Source of the DNA: Streptococcus chenjunshii
Lineage (GTDB): Bacteria; Bacillota; Bacilli; Lactobacillales; Streptococcaceae
Assembly (NCBI RefSeq): GCF_003086355.1
Contig: NZ_CP031733.1
Coordinates: 1,612,001-1,676,000, forward strand
Direction of reading: 5' to 3'
DNA: 64,000 nucleotides
The position numbers and the translations under genes are program-made. Of the stretch, positions 16,285 to 24,153 are shown in pieces. The stretch's first letter is position 1; the number at the start of each line of letters is the position of its first letter. The notes beneath the pieces were generated by a model. It was not told the DNA's origin and did no database searches. It saw only the letters and a program-made list of their open reading frames with translations.

Positions 16285-17676
16285 TTATTTTCTCAGTTTT
16301 CTTGCCGGAAAAAACCAAACAAGAACAGCAATCAGCATAACCCCAAGAATAGGCAGAAGGTTATGACTGTCTTCGCCAGTACTAGGGAGAGTAGACTTTT
16401 TATTCTTTTTAACCTGTGACTGTGATGACGTGACAGCCAATGAAGGACTGCTTGTTGAAACAGAAGTCGCAGATGTGCTGTCAGATGTTGAGCTTGAACT
16501 TGTTGGGGCTGATTCCGAAGTTGTTACCGAACTTTCTGTCGTAGTCCCTTCTTCTGTTGTTACTGATTGTTCAGTTGTGGTACCAGCAGTTGTAGTCGGA
16601 GCTTCTGTGGTTGTGGCATTTTCTGTTGTCGTTTGCGTAGTAGTGGTTGTTGCTTCAAACTGTGCAGGAACAATCCGTGATGAGGCACTGCCATAAGCGG
16701 CTTCTATGCGAGCATAGCCTGTTTCTGTAGAATAGGCAACATTTTCACCAGAAACAGCGATACTGTTAGTCATGTCAGTGCCAACTGACTGCGCTGAAGT
16801 TAAACGCGTATCATAAGAAAGGAAAACCGCATTGTTACTGCTGCCTCCAATCGTATGCCTAAAGCCGTTTGTTTTGCCTAAATCATCAGTTGTATAGGTA
16901 ATATCAGCCGAAAAATTATAGCTATACGGACGTGATGCAGCTTCCTCAAGGGAATCTACAGCATCTCCTTCAACATACTGAACCTGAACACCAAGCATTG
17001 TTTCCGGAAGCAATTCCTGACCTTCACCAAGAGTATCAGCGACTGTCAGGTTATCAACAGTACTCTGCTGACTGTTAATCAAAACGCGCCAGTGAATAAT
17101 ACTGGAATCAAGATCGTCTTGATAGCCTGTTTTAGTGATAACAGGACTGACAGGAACTACTGTATTTTCTTCAACAACTAACGGATAAACTACCCCTTCA
17201 TAAGTAATATCAATCGGTGTATTGGTCGGAACCGTATCATGATTCACTTGTACATTGAAGTTTAAGGACATTTCCTTATCCAGCGGGAGTCTTTCAAAAA
17301 TATCAGTAAAAGTAACGGTCACCTCACCTGTCTCAGAATTGATGACAGCCTGTCCTGCCGGATCGCCGCTGGCGTGCATCACGTCAAAAGGGATAGTAGT
17401 TGAAAAACGCAGCTGCTCAGGCAATTTAAGAGTCAGCGTATCCCCTTCTTTAATAGCCTGCTCGTCAGGGAAAGTGATGCGGTTACTGACTGCTAAGGGC
17501 TCCCAGTAACCTACCGTACTGTTTTCGGACAGCGATGTTCCGTTTTCTTTAGTTAAAGTAGCTGTATTAGTATAATTCGTAATCTGATCAGCCTTAACTG
17601 TTTGCGTCAATGAAAAGATTCCTACTAAAGCCGCTAAAACCGTAAATAAACTTAAAAGTTTTCGCTTCATTTTCAT
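16285..17676 (-). CDS. LPXTG-anchored adhesin with Thr/Ser-rich stalk
   Basis: A 463-residue sortase-anchored surface protein. I choose the ATG at 17676 (MKMKRKLLSLFTVLAALVG) because GAGG lies upstream. The longer frame would start inside the ribosome binding site. Signal peptide to ~29 (TVKA). Residues ~30-180 and ~180-340 look like two Ig-like modules of the collagen-binding/Sdr type, with HWRVLINSQQSTVDNLTVADTL typical of the second module. A Thr/Ser-rich stalk (~345-420) follows, then LPSTG, a hydrophobic helix and RKLRK. It has the same architecture as the first adhesin but no Cna-B or FctA domains. It sits directly downstream of the GT2/GH8 exopolysaccharide genes but is separated from them by a terminator. 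Confidence 0.88.
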   Translation of the reverse strand: MKMKRKLLSLFTVLAALVGIFSLTQTVKADQITNYTNTATLTKENGTSLSENSTVGYWEPLAVSNRITFPDEQAIKEGDTLTLKLPEQLRFSTTIPFDVMHASGDPAGQAVINSETGEVTVTFTDIFERLPLDKEMSLNFNVQVNHDTVPTNTPIDITYEGVVYPLVVEENTVVPVSPVITKTGYQDDLDSSIIHWRVLINSQQSTVDNLTVADTLGEGQELLPETMLGVQVQYVEGDAVDSLEEAASRPYSYNFSADITYTTDDLGKTNGFRHTIGGSSNNAVFLSYDTRLTSAQSVGTDMTNSIAVSGENVAYSTETGYARIEAAYGSASSRIVPAQFEATTTTTQTTTENATTTEAPTTTAGTTTEQSVTTEEGTTTESSVTTSESAPTSSSSTSDSTSATSVSTSSPSLAVTSSQSQVKKNKKSTLPSTGEDSHNLLPILGVMLIAVLVWFFPARKLRK

Positions 17677-17975
17677 AGTTATTAAAAACCTCATTATTTA
17701 AAATATAGAATGTAACAATAACATCTATAACTGATATTTTAACATAGAAATAATGAAGAAACAATCTCTTCTACTGTTTCATAAACTTCATGTAACATTT
17801 GTAACCAAAATGTTTTGTGGTTCTAATAATCTAAAAATTGAATCATTTGCTCATTCAAACTATATGATTCAACTGCCCCTATTTTATCGATATGAAAGGG
17901 TAAAAAGCTGATTGCTAGGCGGATTCGATCTTACTTGCTGCTTGCTGTTTTTACAGATTTCTTAATGCTTTTTAT

Positions 17976-18023
17976 AAAAAAACTCTGGAATTCAGCTGTT
18001 AAGCGATTTCCAAGAGTTTTTTT
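17976..18023 (-). terminator. Terminator of the GT2/GH8 operon
   Basis: AAAAAACTCTGGAA (left) and TTCCAAGAGTTTTTTT (right) pair with one bulge. The T-run serves the minus strand directly after the GH8 stop codon. The remaining gap to 17677 is AT-rich upstream DNA of the adhesin with no gene. Confidence 0.82.
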
Positions 18024-19127
18024 CTATAAAGATTCCAATGCTACTAAAGTAACTAAAGCTGCTTCATAATAATTTTCAGAAGAAAGCTTCGTCATGAAAA
18101 CATATTTATTTTGCTGAACCAGTTTACGGTAATCAGCATCTCTGTTTGCTGCATAAAAAACCGGTGCTGCAAAGCTGGATGCCTGATACTGATTCAAAGG
18201 CTCACCTTCAAGCGAGTAACCCGCCTTAATACTGTCTTCCTCCATAAAGAAATCCAGCATTTTAGTTAGTATCTTTTGGCTCCTTTTATCCTTGCTCTGA
18301 GCTAAATTATACGGCAAACGGCAGGCATTGTAAGAATAGTCGCCGTCATTTTCCGTCGAAATATCATTGGGTGCTGCAGCGGTTACTTTGTCACCATCAA
18401 CCCAAATAAAGTCGGGAATCAGACCTGTCTGATGCTGCTGACTGACTGTCTCCAGCTTAGCCAGCATAGAGTCTTTGATCTCTAACCACTCCTGATCGCC
18501 TGTCAAATCATAAAAAGCTTGGAATTGCGCCGGCAGTATATCCGACGTTCTTACAAGATTATGAAACTTCGTATCAGCAGCAGCCCAATTGCCGACAGTC
18601 AGGATTTTTTGTTCACTGTTATAATTATAAGTCAAAACATCCTGTAAGATAGCTTGGGCTTGCTTCTGATACTCGTCAGACTGATTCGGCCACTGCTGAG
18701 CTGCCTTAATTAAAGAGTAAGCAATATAAAGGTCGCCATCAGTAGCGTTATTCGCTTCATCGCTGACTTGATTTTGAACAACGGTCTGGCGCCAAGACAT
18801 TAACTGAGTATCACCGTCTTTGTGAGACAGATAATAACGGTAAAGCTTTTCAAAATCTTCCTGTTCAGCCAAGCCATTTTCAGCTGCATCAACTGCAATA
18901 AGCATACCGTAGCCCTGTGCTTCAGATAAAACAATATCTTTATCCTTATCGGTAGTTGTTTTGATATAAGCATAGTCTTTCCCGCTTACCACAAAGTGCT
19001 GCTGCCATTCTTTATAGCTATTCTTCTGCAAAATACTTTTGCTGTCCTTTCTAGCGTAAAACATGACAGCTATCAAAGCCGCTATAGCCGCTGTAAACCA
19101 AATAAATCTAAATTTTGTTCGTTTCAC
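18024..19127 (-). CDS. Membrane-anchored glycoside hydrolase family 8
   Basis: A 367-residue GH8 enzyme, relative of BcsZ-type endo-beta-glucanases and of Listeria PssZ. The N-terminal signal-anchor (FIWFTAAIAALIAVMFYA) places it outside the cell. The catalytic acid motif SEAQGYGMLIAV (Glu about residue 69) and NNATDGDLYIAYSLIKA (~127-143) are intact. The start is the GTG at 19127 because AGGAGA lies 5 bases upstream. An ATG at 19166 would overlap the GT2 gene without a ribosome binding site. The GTG lies 8 bases after the GT2 stop, so synthase and hydrolase are cotranscribed. In synthase-dependent systems such a hydrolase trims or releases the polymer. Confidence 0.9.
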   Translation of the reverse strand: MKRTKFRFIWFTAAIAALIAVMFYARKDSKSILQKNSYKEWQQHFVVSGKDYAYIKTTTDKDKDIVLSEAQGYGMLIAVDAAENGLAEQEDFEKLYRYYLSHKDGDTQLMSWRQTVVQNQVSDEANNATDGDLYIAYSLIKAAQQWPNQSDEYQKQAQAILQDVLTYNYNSEQKILTVGNWAAADTKFHNLVRTSDILPAQFQAFYDLTGDQEWLEIKDSMLAKLETVSQQHQTGLIPDFIWVDGDKVTAAAPNDISTENDGDYSYNACRLPYNLAQSKDKRSQKILTKMLDFFMEEDSIKAGYSLEGEPLNQYQASSFAAPVFYAANRDADYRKLVQQNKYVFMTKLSSENYYEAALVTLVALESL

Positions 19128-19135
19128 GTTTTCTC

Positions 19136-20446
19136 CTAACCTGCAAATCGTTTTGTCTTGACCCACTTCGTTCCATCGCGCCGGAAGATTTTATCCAGCG
19201 TTACAGAAATAACGGAATCAATAGATACAATAATAAACAACTGTGCATAGGTGAAATAGGCAGCCAGAGCCAGCCAAACCTGTCTTACTGTAGCCTGTCC
19301 AAACTGAGTGGCTAAAGAAATATTAATTTGCAGAAGGTAAAGCAGAATCATTAATATCCAGTTAAACAGCATCAGTTGTGTAATGTAAATATTGCTTGAG
19401 TCAAAGGTAAAAGGAAGTCTTACATCCGGCACAAACAGATGAACTGCCATTGCAATAATATTAGCCAGAAAAACGAGATCGGACAAAATAATCGCTGCAT
19501 TGAACCAAAAGAAAGTACAGGAATAATAAAAGACTTCCAGTTTTACTCGCCAATTGCTTCTATCAAAAAGGTGCTTAAAATTAGCAAGAACCACTTCATA
19601 ATTACCTTTAGCCCAGCGTTTGCGCTGCATATAATAAGTCTTTACTGTCTCAGGTTCCTGCTGAAAAGCCTCAGAATTATATGCAAGGGCGATCAGTTTT
19701 CCGCTCTGCATAATTTTAAAAGAGATATCTGTGTCTTCCGTCAAGGCACCGTTGCGCCAGCCGCCGATACTTTTGACAAAATCGCTGTTGATGATAAAAT
19801 TCGTCCCCGGAATACGGCCGATTTTAAAGAGGTGCCACATCCCAACATGCTGAATACGCTGAGTAACAACAATTTCCTGATTGATACAGCGTGTTAAAAA
19901 ATTTTGCTTAGCATTGCGTGTTTTGTTACGTCCAAAAGCTGCTACATGCCGTTCAGGATCCTCTAAAACCTTTTTAACTAAAAAATACAGAGCATTTTTT
20001 TCAGGCATGGCATCAGCATCGTAAACGCAGATATAGTCACCTTTGGCCATTTTTAAAGCGTCATTAAGGACACCGGCTTTTCCGCCTGTCCCTTTGCGGT
20101 CAATAATGGTGATATCTCTGCCAGCGTATTGAGGCAGTGCTTCTACTTTCAGACATTCTGAGTAGGTATTGTCATCACAGTTATCAGCAAATAACAAAAG
20201 TTCTACTTTATCATGCGGATAGTTCATGTCTAAAATAGCGCTGGCTGTCTGAGCAATGACGACATCTTCATTATGAGCCGGAACAACAATTGTCACCATA
20301 GGATACTCTTCTAAAGGATCAGTGTTAACCTTGAAATTACTGTGTTTCAGCCAAAAATGTGTTGCTGATGATAAGGTCATCAGGCTCCATGCCAGCGAAA
20401 ACCAGATTGAAACCAGCGTTATTATCATAATAATCTGACTAATCAT
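19136..20446 (-). CDS. Processive family 2 glycosyltransferase (polysaccharide synthase)
   Basis: A 436-residue membrane GT2 of the cellulose/hyaluronan/poly-GlcNAc synthase type. It has one or two N-terminal helices, then the GT-A domain with VPAHNE (~55-60), DADA (~143-146, UDP-metal binding), TEDTD (~236-240, catalytic base) and QRKRW (274-278), and three to four C-terminal helices. All processive GT2 signatures are present. There is no PilZ domain, so c-di-GMP cannot act on it directly as on BcsA. The product cannot be read from sequence. The co-transcribed UDP-GlcNAc 2-epimerase suggests UDP-ManNAc as donor, as for the Listeria Pss polymer. Its ATG overlaps the end of the 45-aa gene. Confidence 0.93.
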   Translation of the reverse strand: MISQIIMIITLVSIWFSLAWSLMTLSSATHFWLKHSNFKVNTDPLEEYPMVTIVVPAHNEDVVIAQTASAILDMNYPHDKVELLLFADNCDDNTYSECLKVEALPQYAGRDITIIDRKGTGGKAGVLNDALKMAKGDYICVYDADAMPEKNALYFLVKKVLEDPERHVAAFGRNKTRNAKQNFLTRCINQEIVVTQRIQHVGMWHLFKIGRIPGTNFIINSDFVKSIGGWRNGALTEDTDISFKIMQSGKLIALAYNSEAFQQEPETVKTYYMQRKRWAKGNYEVVLANFKHLFDRSNWRVKLEVFYYSCTFFWFNAAIILSDLVFLANIIAMAVHLFVPDVRLPFTFDSSNIYITQLMLFNWILMILLYLLQINISLATQFGQATVRQVWLALAAYFTYAQLFIIVSIDSVISVTLDKIFRRDGTKWVKTKRFAG

Positions 20447-20576
20447 GTTTAACCACCTTAAAATTTCTATTGACTTTATTAAAAATGACCAGATAACAAA
20501 TGAATAAAATCAGAAAACAGCTTGCAAAGAATAAACTCAGCACTAAGGCAAAAATGAAGAAAATATTTGTTAACAT
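20439..20576 (-). CDS. 45-aa single-pass membrane peptide in the polysaccharide synthase operon
   Basis: A small gene between the GGDEF-like and GT2 genes. The ATG at 20576 is preceded by an excellent AAGGAGTCCT. The frame reads MLTNIFFIFALVLSLFFASC, then LILFICYLVIFNKVNRNFKV and HD, ending at a TAG that overlaps the GT2 ATG by 8 bases (CATGATTAG). It is one long hydrophobic segment (~4-32) and a short basic tail, so probably N-out/C-in. Strong ribosome binding site, tight spacing (11 bases after the GGDEF-like stop) and translational overlap make it a real gene. Small membrane partners are known for other synthases (BcsF, IcaD/PgaD). I cannot link it to any by sequence. Confidence 0.82.
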   Translation of the reverse strand: MLTNIFFIFALVLSLFFASCFLILFICYLVIFNKVNRNFKVVKHD

Positions 20577-20587
20577 AGGACTCCTTC

Positions 20588-21376
20588 TCAATACTCAACG
20601 ATGATATCTGTCTCCAGCTGTCTGAGCAAATTATTTAAGACATCATCAAGATCTCGATATTCTTGCAGGTTAGCTTTATTAATCAAGATATAGCCTCCCT
20701 GATACTGAATCTCGTGAAGGCTCTTACTGTTTCGAAAATGCAGGGTCGCCAGTTCAGGCAAAACCTGCTGCTGAAAAAACGTCCGGAAGTCCAGACTGCT
20801 GTCAGACGACAGAATAATAAAATCTCCGTCTGATAAATAAAAAATCTTCGAATCGTAATTGCAATATTTATATAAAGCCATTTTAATTCGTTTTAACATC
20901 CGGCGGAATTCTTTAGAATGAATTTGTTCAAAATAATCATTATGGGCCCAGTGCAAAAGGTAAAGCTGCAACTCTGCTTCACTTTCAGTTTCGATCATTT
21001 CTGTGTAATCCCGATAGTAATCATAGGCCTTCTGTGTTTCATCTTTGACTTTAGATAAACGCAAATGATGCTGATAGGCCAGCCGCTTAGTCAGCCCCAG
21101 AATAAGAGGAAAAGTGGCTGCGAGCAGAAATCTTTGGTAAAACGGAATGTAGACAACACCGGCAACCAAGATGATAGTCGAAAGAGCGAGTGAAAATAAG
21201 ACCAGCCAAGTCACCATCATATCGCTGAGAAAAACAGCGCTCAGCAAGGCAAGAATCAGTAAAATCAAAATTTCATATAAAAAGCCATCAGCAAGAGCAA
21301 AAGTAAAGATAATAAGCGCTGCGCTCAGCAAAATGAGACCAAGTGTTTCTAAAACGAGGTATTTCTTTTGATACAT
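20588..21376 (-). CDS. Membrane protein with degenerate GGDEF-like domain
   Basis: A 262-residue protein. Residues ~8-95 contain four to five hydrophobic helices. A soluble domain of ~110-262 has the size and pattern of a GGDEF domain, with the signature position occupied by YLSDGDFIIL (SDGDF at ~182-186 in place of GGDEF). It lacks the active-site glycines, and no RxxD I-site is seen five residues upstream, so neither c-di-GMP synthesis nor classical I-site binding is expected. B. subtilis YdaK and Listeria pss proteins are membrane degenerate-GGDEF regulators beside a similar GT2, so a structural or regulatory role in the synthase complex is likely. It overlaps the wecB stop by one base (TAATG). 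AAAGGAG precedes the start. Confidence 0.78.
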   Translation of the reverse strand: MYQKKYLVLETLGLILLSAALIIFTFALADGFLYEILILLILALLSAVFLSDMMVTWLVLFSLALSTIILVAGVVYIPFYQRFLLAATFPLILGLTKRLAYQHHLRLSKVKDETQKAYDYYRDYTEMIETESEAELQLYLLHWAHNDYFEQIHSKEFRRMLKRIKMALYKYCNYDSKIFYLSDGDFIILSSDSSLDFRTFFQQQVLPELATLHFRNSKSLHEIQYQGGYILINKANLQEYRDLDDVLNNLLRQLETDIIVEY

Positions 21377-22530
21377 TATGACTCCTTTATCCCAAAATCA
21401 GCAGGTCTCTCATCTGACAAGCCAAAATAATATGCAATAGCCTGAGCAATACGGATAGCGCCTTTTCCATCACCATAGGGATTAGAGGCCTGTGCCATTT
21501 GCTTATAGCTGTCTGAATTTGTCAGCAGCTCTGTTGCAGCTTTTTTGATGTCAGCAGGTTTTGTTCCAACAAGTTTTAAAGTACCTGCTGCAACACCCTC
21601 AGGACGCTCTGTTGTATCACGCAGGACAAGGACAGGCTTGCCCAGAGAAGGTGCTTCTTCCTGCACACCGCCCGAATCTGACATAATAAAATAGCTTCTG
21701 GCAGCAAAATTATGAAAATCAACAACATCTAAAGGGGGAATAAGATGAATACGGTCGTGATGGCTGAGAACGGCTTCTGCTGTTTTCTGAACTGCCGGAC
21801 TGAGATGAACAGGATAAACAATACTGATATCGTCACGGCTGTCTGCGATTTCTTTTAATGTTTTAAACACCTGCCGCATGGGCTCTCCCTGGTTTTCACG
21901 CCGATGCATGGTGACTAAAATCATTTTACGATTAGAAGGCCAGCTGTCCAAAAGCTGATGCCGGTAATCCTTTCTAACTGTCAGACTTAAAACATCAATT
22001 GCAGTGTTGCCCGTCACAAAAATATTTTCTTCAGCATGATTTTCTTTCAGCAAATGATGCTTGCTCTCCTCTGTAGGAGCAAAATAAAGATCTGCCAAAA
22101 CATCTGTCAGCTGTCTGTTCATTTCCTCAGGGAAAGGAGAGTATTTATTCCACGTTCTGAGGCCCGCCTCAACATGGCCTACCTTAATTTGATTGTAAAA
22201 TGCTGCTGCTGCAGCCGCAAAAGTAGTTGTCGTGTCACCGTGGACAAGAACCAAATCCGGCCGGCTCTCTTTTAAAATAGGATCTAATTTTATAAGAATA
22301 TTAGCAGTAATATCAGTTAAGCCCTGATTGGCTTTCATAATATCCAAATCATAGTCGGCTGTAATAGCAAACGTCTTTAAAATCTGATCCAGCATTTGCC
22401 GGTGCTGGCCGGTAACTACTGTGACAACTTCAAATAAATCTGCCTGCTTTTTTAACTGATGAACAAGAGGAGCCATCTTAATCGCTTCCGGTCTTGTCCC
22501 AAAAACGAGCATTACCTTCACTTTTTTCAT
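21376..22530 (-). CDS. wecB: UDP-N-acetylglucosamine 2-epimerase (non-hydrolysing)
   Basis: A 384-residue WecB/MnaA enzyme interconverting UDP-GlcNAc and UDP-ManNAc. It begins MKKVKVMLVFGTRPEAIKMA, with the diagnostic FGTRPEAIKMAP. Later come VHGDTTTTFAAA, VGHVEAGLRT, FPEEMNRQLTD, NTAIDVL, MHRREN and SDSGGVQEEAPSLGKPVLV, all standard. First gene of the wecB / GGDEF-like / small peptide / GT2 / GH8 operon, with junctions of 1-base overlap, 11 bases, 8-base overlap and 8 bases. This placement suggests it feeds UDP-ManNAc to the GT2. The ribosome binding site is weak. A second copy elsewhere may serve wall teichoic or capsular synthesis. Confidence 0.95.
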   Translation of the reverse strand: MKKVKVMLVFGTRPEAIKMAPLVHQLKKQADLFEVVTVVTGQHRQMLDQILKTFAITADYDLDIMKANQGLTDITANILIKLDPILKESRPDLVLVHGDTTTTFAAAAAAFYNQIKVGHVEAGLRTWNKYSPFPEEMNRQLTDVLADLYFAPTEESKHHLLKENHAEENIFVTGNTAIDVLSLTVRKDYRHQLLDSWPSNRKMILVTMHRRENQGEPMRQVFKTLKEIADSRDDISIVYPVHLSPAVQKTAEAVLSHHDRIHLIPPLDVVDFHNFAARSYFIMSDSGGVQEEAPSLGKPVLVLRDTTERPEGVAAGTLKLVGTKPADIKKAATELLTNSDSYKQMAQASNPYGDGKGAIRIAQAIAYYFGLSDERPADFGIKES

Positions 22531-22856
22531 AGTCTTACGAGATTGTTCCTTACAAATTAATAGTCAATTTTACACTTTGATTAATTTATTACTTAATAAA
22601 AACACCTTAATAATCAAAGATCAAAAAGCACTTTGGTGATTATCTCACAGAAATATTAAAAATAAATGATTCTTATATTTCTAGTCAGTTAAAAAAACAC
22701 CTTTGCTCTCTTAGATTTATTTGTTTGCAAAAACCCTTATATAACAAAGGTTTACGGCTTTATTACTCAGTTTTCTGTCATACGTTTGTAATATTTCGCC
22801 TCATTCCATGAGAAAGAAGAAATTTTAGCAGTCTTTTTTTACAAAATAAAACGAAA

Positions 22857-22892
22857 ACTCCTTAAATTGCTGGTAAACAACATTTAAGGAGT
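22857..22892 (-). terminator. Hairpin downstream of the cupin genes
   Basis: Perfect 11-bp inverted repeat ACTCCTTAAAT / ATTTAAGGAGT with a 14-base loop. On the minus strand it is followed by TTTTCGTTTT, so it probably terminates the cupin transcript. The wecB upstream region (22531-22856) is AT-rich and holds no gene. TAAAAT at 22567-22572 (minus) is a possible -10. Confidence 0.6.
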
Positions 22893-22903
22893 TAAAAAAA
22901 TAT

Positions 22904-23175
22904 AAAGACCGTCAAAACGCAAAGAGAAAATAGGAGTCTGATCGCCGACTCAAGGGAAGGCTGTACTCACAGATCAGTCACACTCGTAAGCCGCTAACGC
23001 TTCCAACGATGGCGTCTCTTTTTCTCACAGCTTTAGGCCATGTTCAGTTCATAAGATACAAGCGCCGTTCAAAAATCTGTATAAAAATGGCGGTAAGGCA
23101 GAAATCTTAGATTTCGTAGGCCACCCCTGCCAGAGGTGCGGTCGGCCGGCAAGATGGCAGCTACAAATAACAGTA
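22904..23175 (+). repeat. Dispersed hairpin repeats, family 1, two units
   Basis: Unit one runs from 22904 (AAAGACCGTCAAAACGCAAAG) to about 23050 (GCTTTAGGCCATGTTCAGTT). Unit two starts at 23053 with AAGATACAAGCGCCGTTC and continues as GGTAAGGCAGAAATC, ATTTCGTAGGCCACC and GAGGTGCGGTCGGC. The module at 23090-23150 also occurs, inverted, in the 55.4-kb repeat. The near-end segments of unit one (AAAACGC...GAGAAAATAG and TCTTTTTCTC...GCTTT) are complementary. Confidence 0.7.
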
Positions 23176-23222
23176 AGCTGCCTGTGTTTCATGCAATTGT
23201 GTTTCCTGCTGCAAAAGTTCTG

Positions 23223-23531
23223 TTATAATTCTATTTGCAGAAATTTACATTTTTGGGCAGCTTTGAAGGCATGAAGCTGCTGAGGCTGAATGACCAGCAA
23301 ATCCTGAGCAGTTAATTTTTGAGGAGCTTCATCATCGCCCATCGTGACTTCTAAACAGCCCGCTAAAACCTGAATAAGCTTTGTCTGCGGACTCTGTTCA
23401 CCGCTGATTGTTTCCTCTTTATCCATGGCATAAATCATTATCGGAGCTGTAAGACCAAGTTTTTTCGATAAGGAGCGGCTGGTGATTTGAGCATCGTGGT
23501 AATCAACCATCTGATTAAGATTTATTTTCAT
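23223..23531 (-). CDS. Small cupin-domain protein
   Basis: A 102-residue single-domain cupin. The conserved barrel can be followed from MIYAMDKEETISGEQSP through LIQVLAGCLEVTMGDDE to LTAQDLLVIQPQQLHAFKA. Only one His (LHAF) remains of the usual metal-binding set, and the first cupin motif lacks His-x-His, so metal binding is doubtful. It overlaps the end of the neighbouring cupin frame by 17 bases, so the two formed an operon. Function unknown. Confidence 0.7.
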   Translation of the reverse strand: MKINLNQMVDYHDAQITSRSLSKKLGLTAPIMIYAMDKEETISGEQSPQTKLIQVLAGCLEVTMGDDEAPQKLTAQDLLVIQPQQLHAFKAAQKCKFLQIEL

Positions 23532-23871
23532 TGTCAGTCCTCTTTTTTACAACAGTAAGCAACATTTGAAAAGCTTCTTGTGCGTACAGAGAGTGCGGGA
23601 TATTTGCTGGCATAATAAGCGTTTCGCCCGCCGCAACTAAAAATTCTTCCTAATCGATTGTAATTTTAGCTTCGCCGCTTAAAATATTGACCATTGCATC
23701 TCCCGTTGCTGTATGGCGTCCAATTTCCTGCCCCTTGTCCAGCGAAAATACAGTAATCCCTAAATCTTTGCGCTGAACTAAGGTCCGGGACAATATTTGT
23801 TCTTCTTCTATAGGAACCTCTTTTCTTAAATCGAGAACTTGCGCATGTTTAATTTTTTCAATGTAGGCCAT
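23515..23871 (-). pseudogene. Cupin gene interrupted by an in-frame amber codon
   Basis: The reading frame starts at the ATG at 23871 (MAYIEKIKHAQVLDL) behind AGAGAGGTT. It encodes the first half of a cupin (IGRHTATGDAMVNILSGEAK) and hits TAG at 23652-23650. The same frame continues without further stops through EEFLVAAGETLIMPANIPH to a TAA at 23517-23515, completing a normal cupin of about 118 codons with the second motif LIMPANIPHS. A single substitution therefore separates it from an intact gene. It is either a recent pseudogene, a suppressed stop or a sequencing error. Confidence 0.75.
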
Positions 23872-24153
23872 AACCTCTCTCCTTTCGCTTTTGCGATGCA
23901 TATGCAACAGTATATAAATGTTTGTATTTTTTACTGAAAAATAACATATTTAGGTAAAGAACTAAAAAGGGACGCCAGATGAGTGGTATTATAGTCTATA
24001 GTCCATACCAGAAATTATTTTATCATATTTTTTGACTGTCTAAGCCAGAAAAAGAGTAAGAAAACTTCCTTACCCTTTATCCTGATCACAGTTATAGTCA
24101 AAATTGATTAACACATACTGCAAAAGAAGCAGCCTCCTTCAAAAATGCAGATT

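Noticed and set aside
19136..20446. GT2 as hyaluronan or cellulose synthase
   Set aside because: The motifs are common to all processive GT2 enzymes. There is no UDP-glucose dehydrogenase (hyaluronan) and no PilZ or BcsB partner (cellulose); the adjacent wecB points elsewhere, so I leave the product open.
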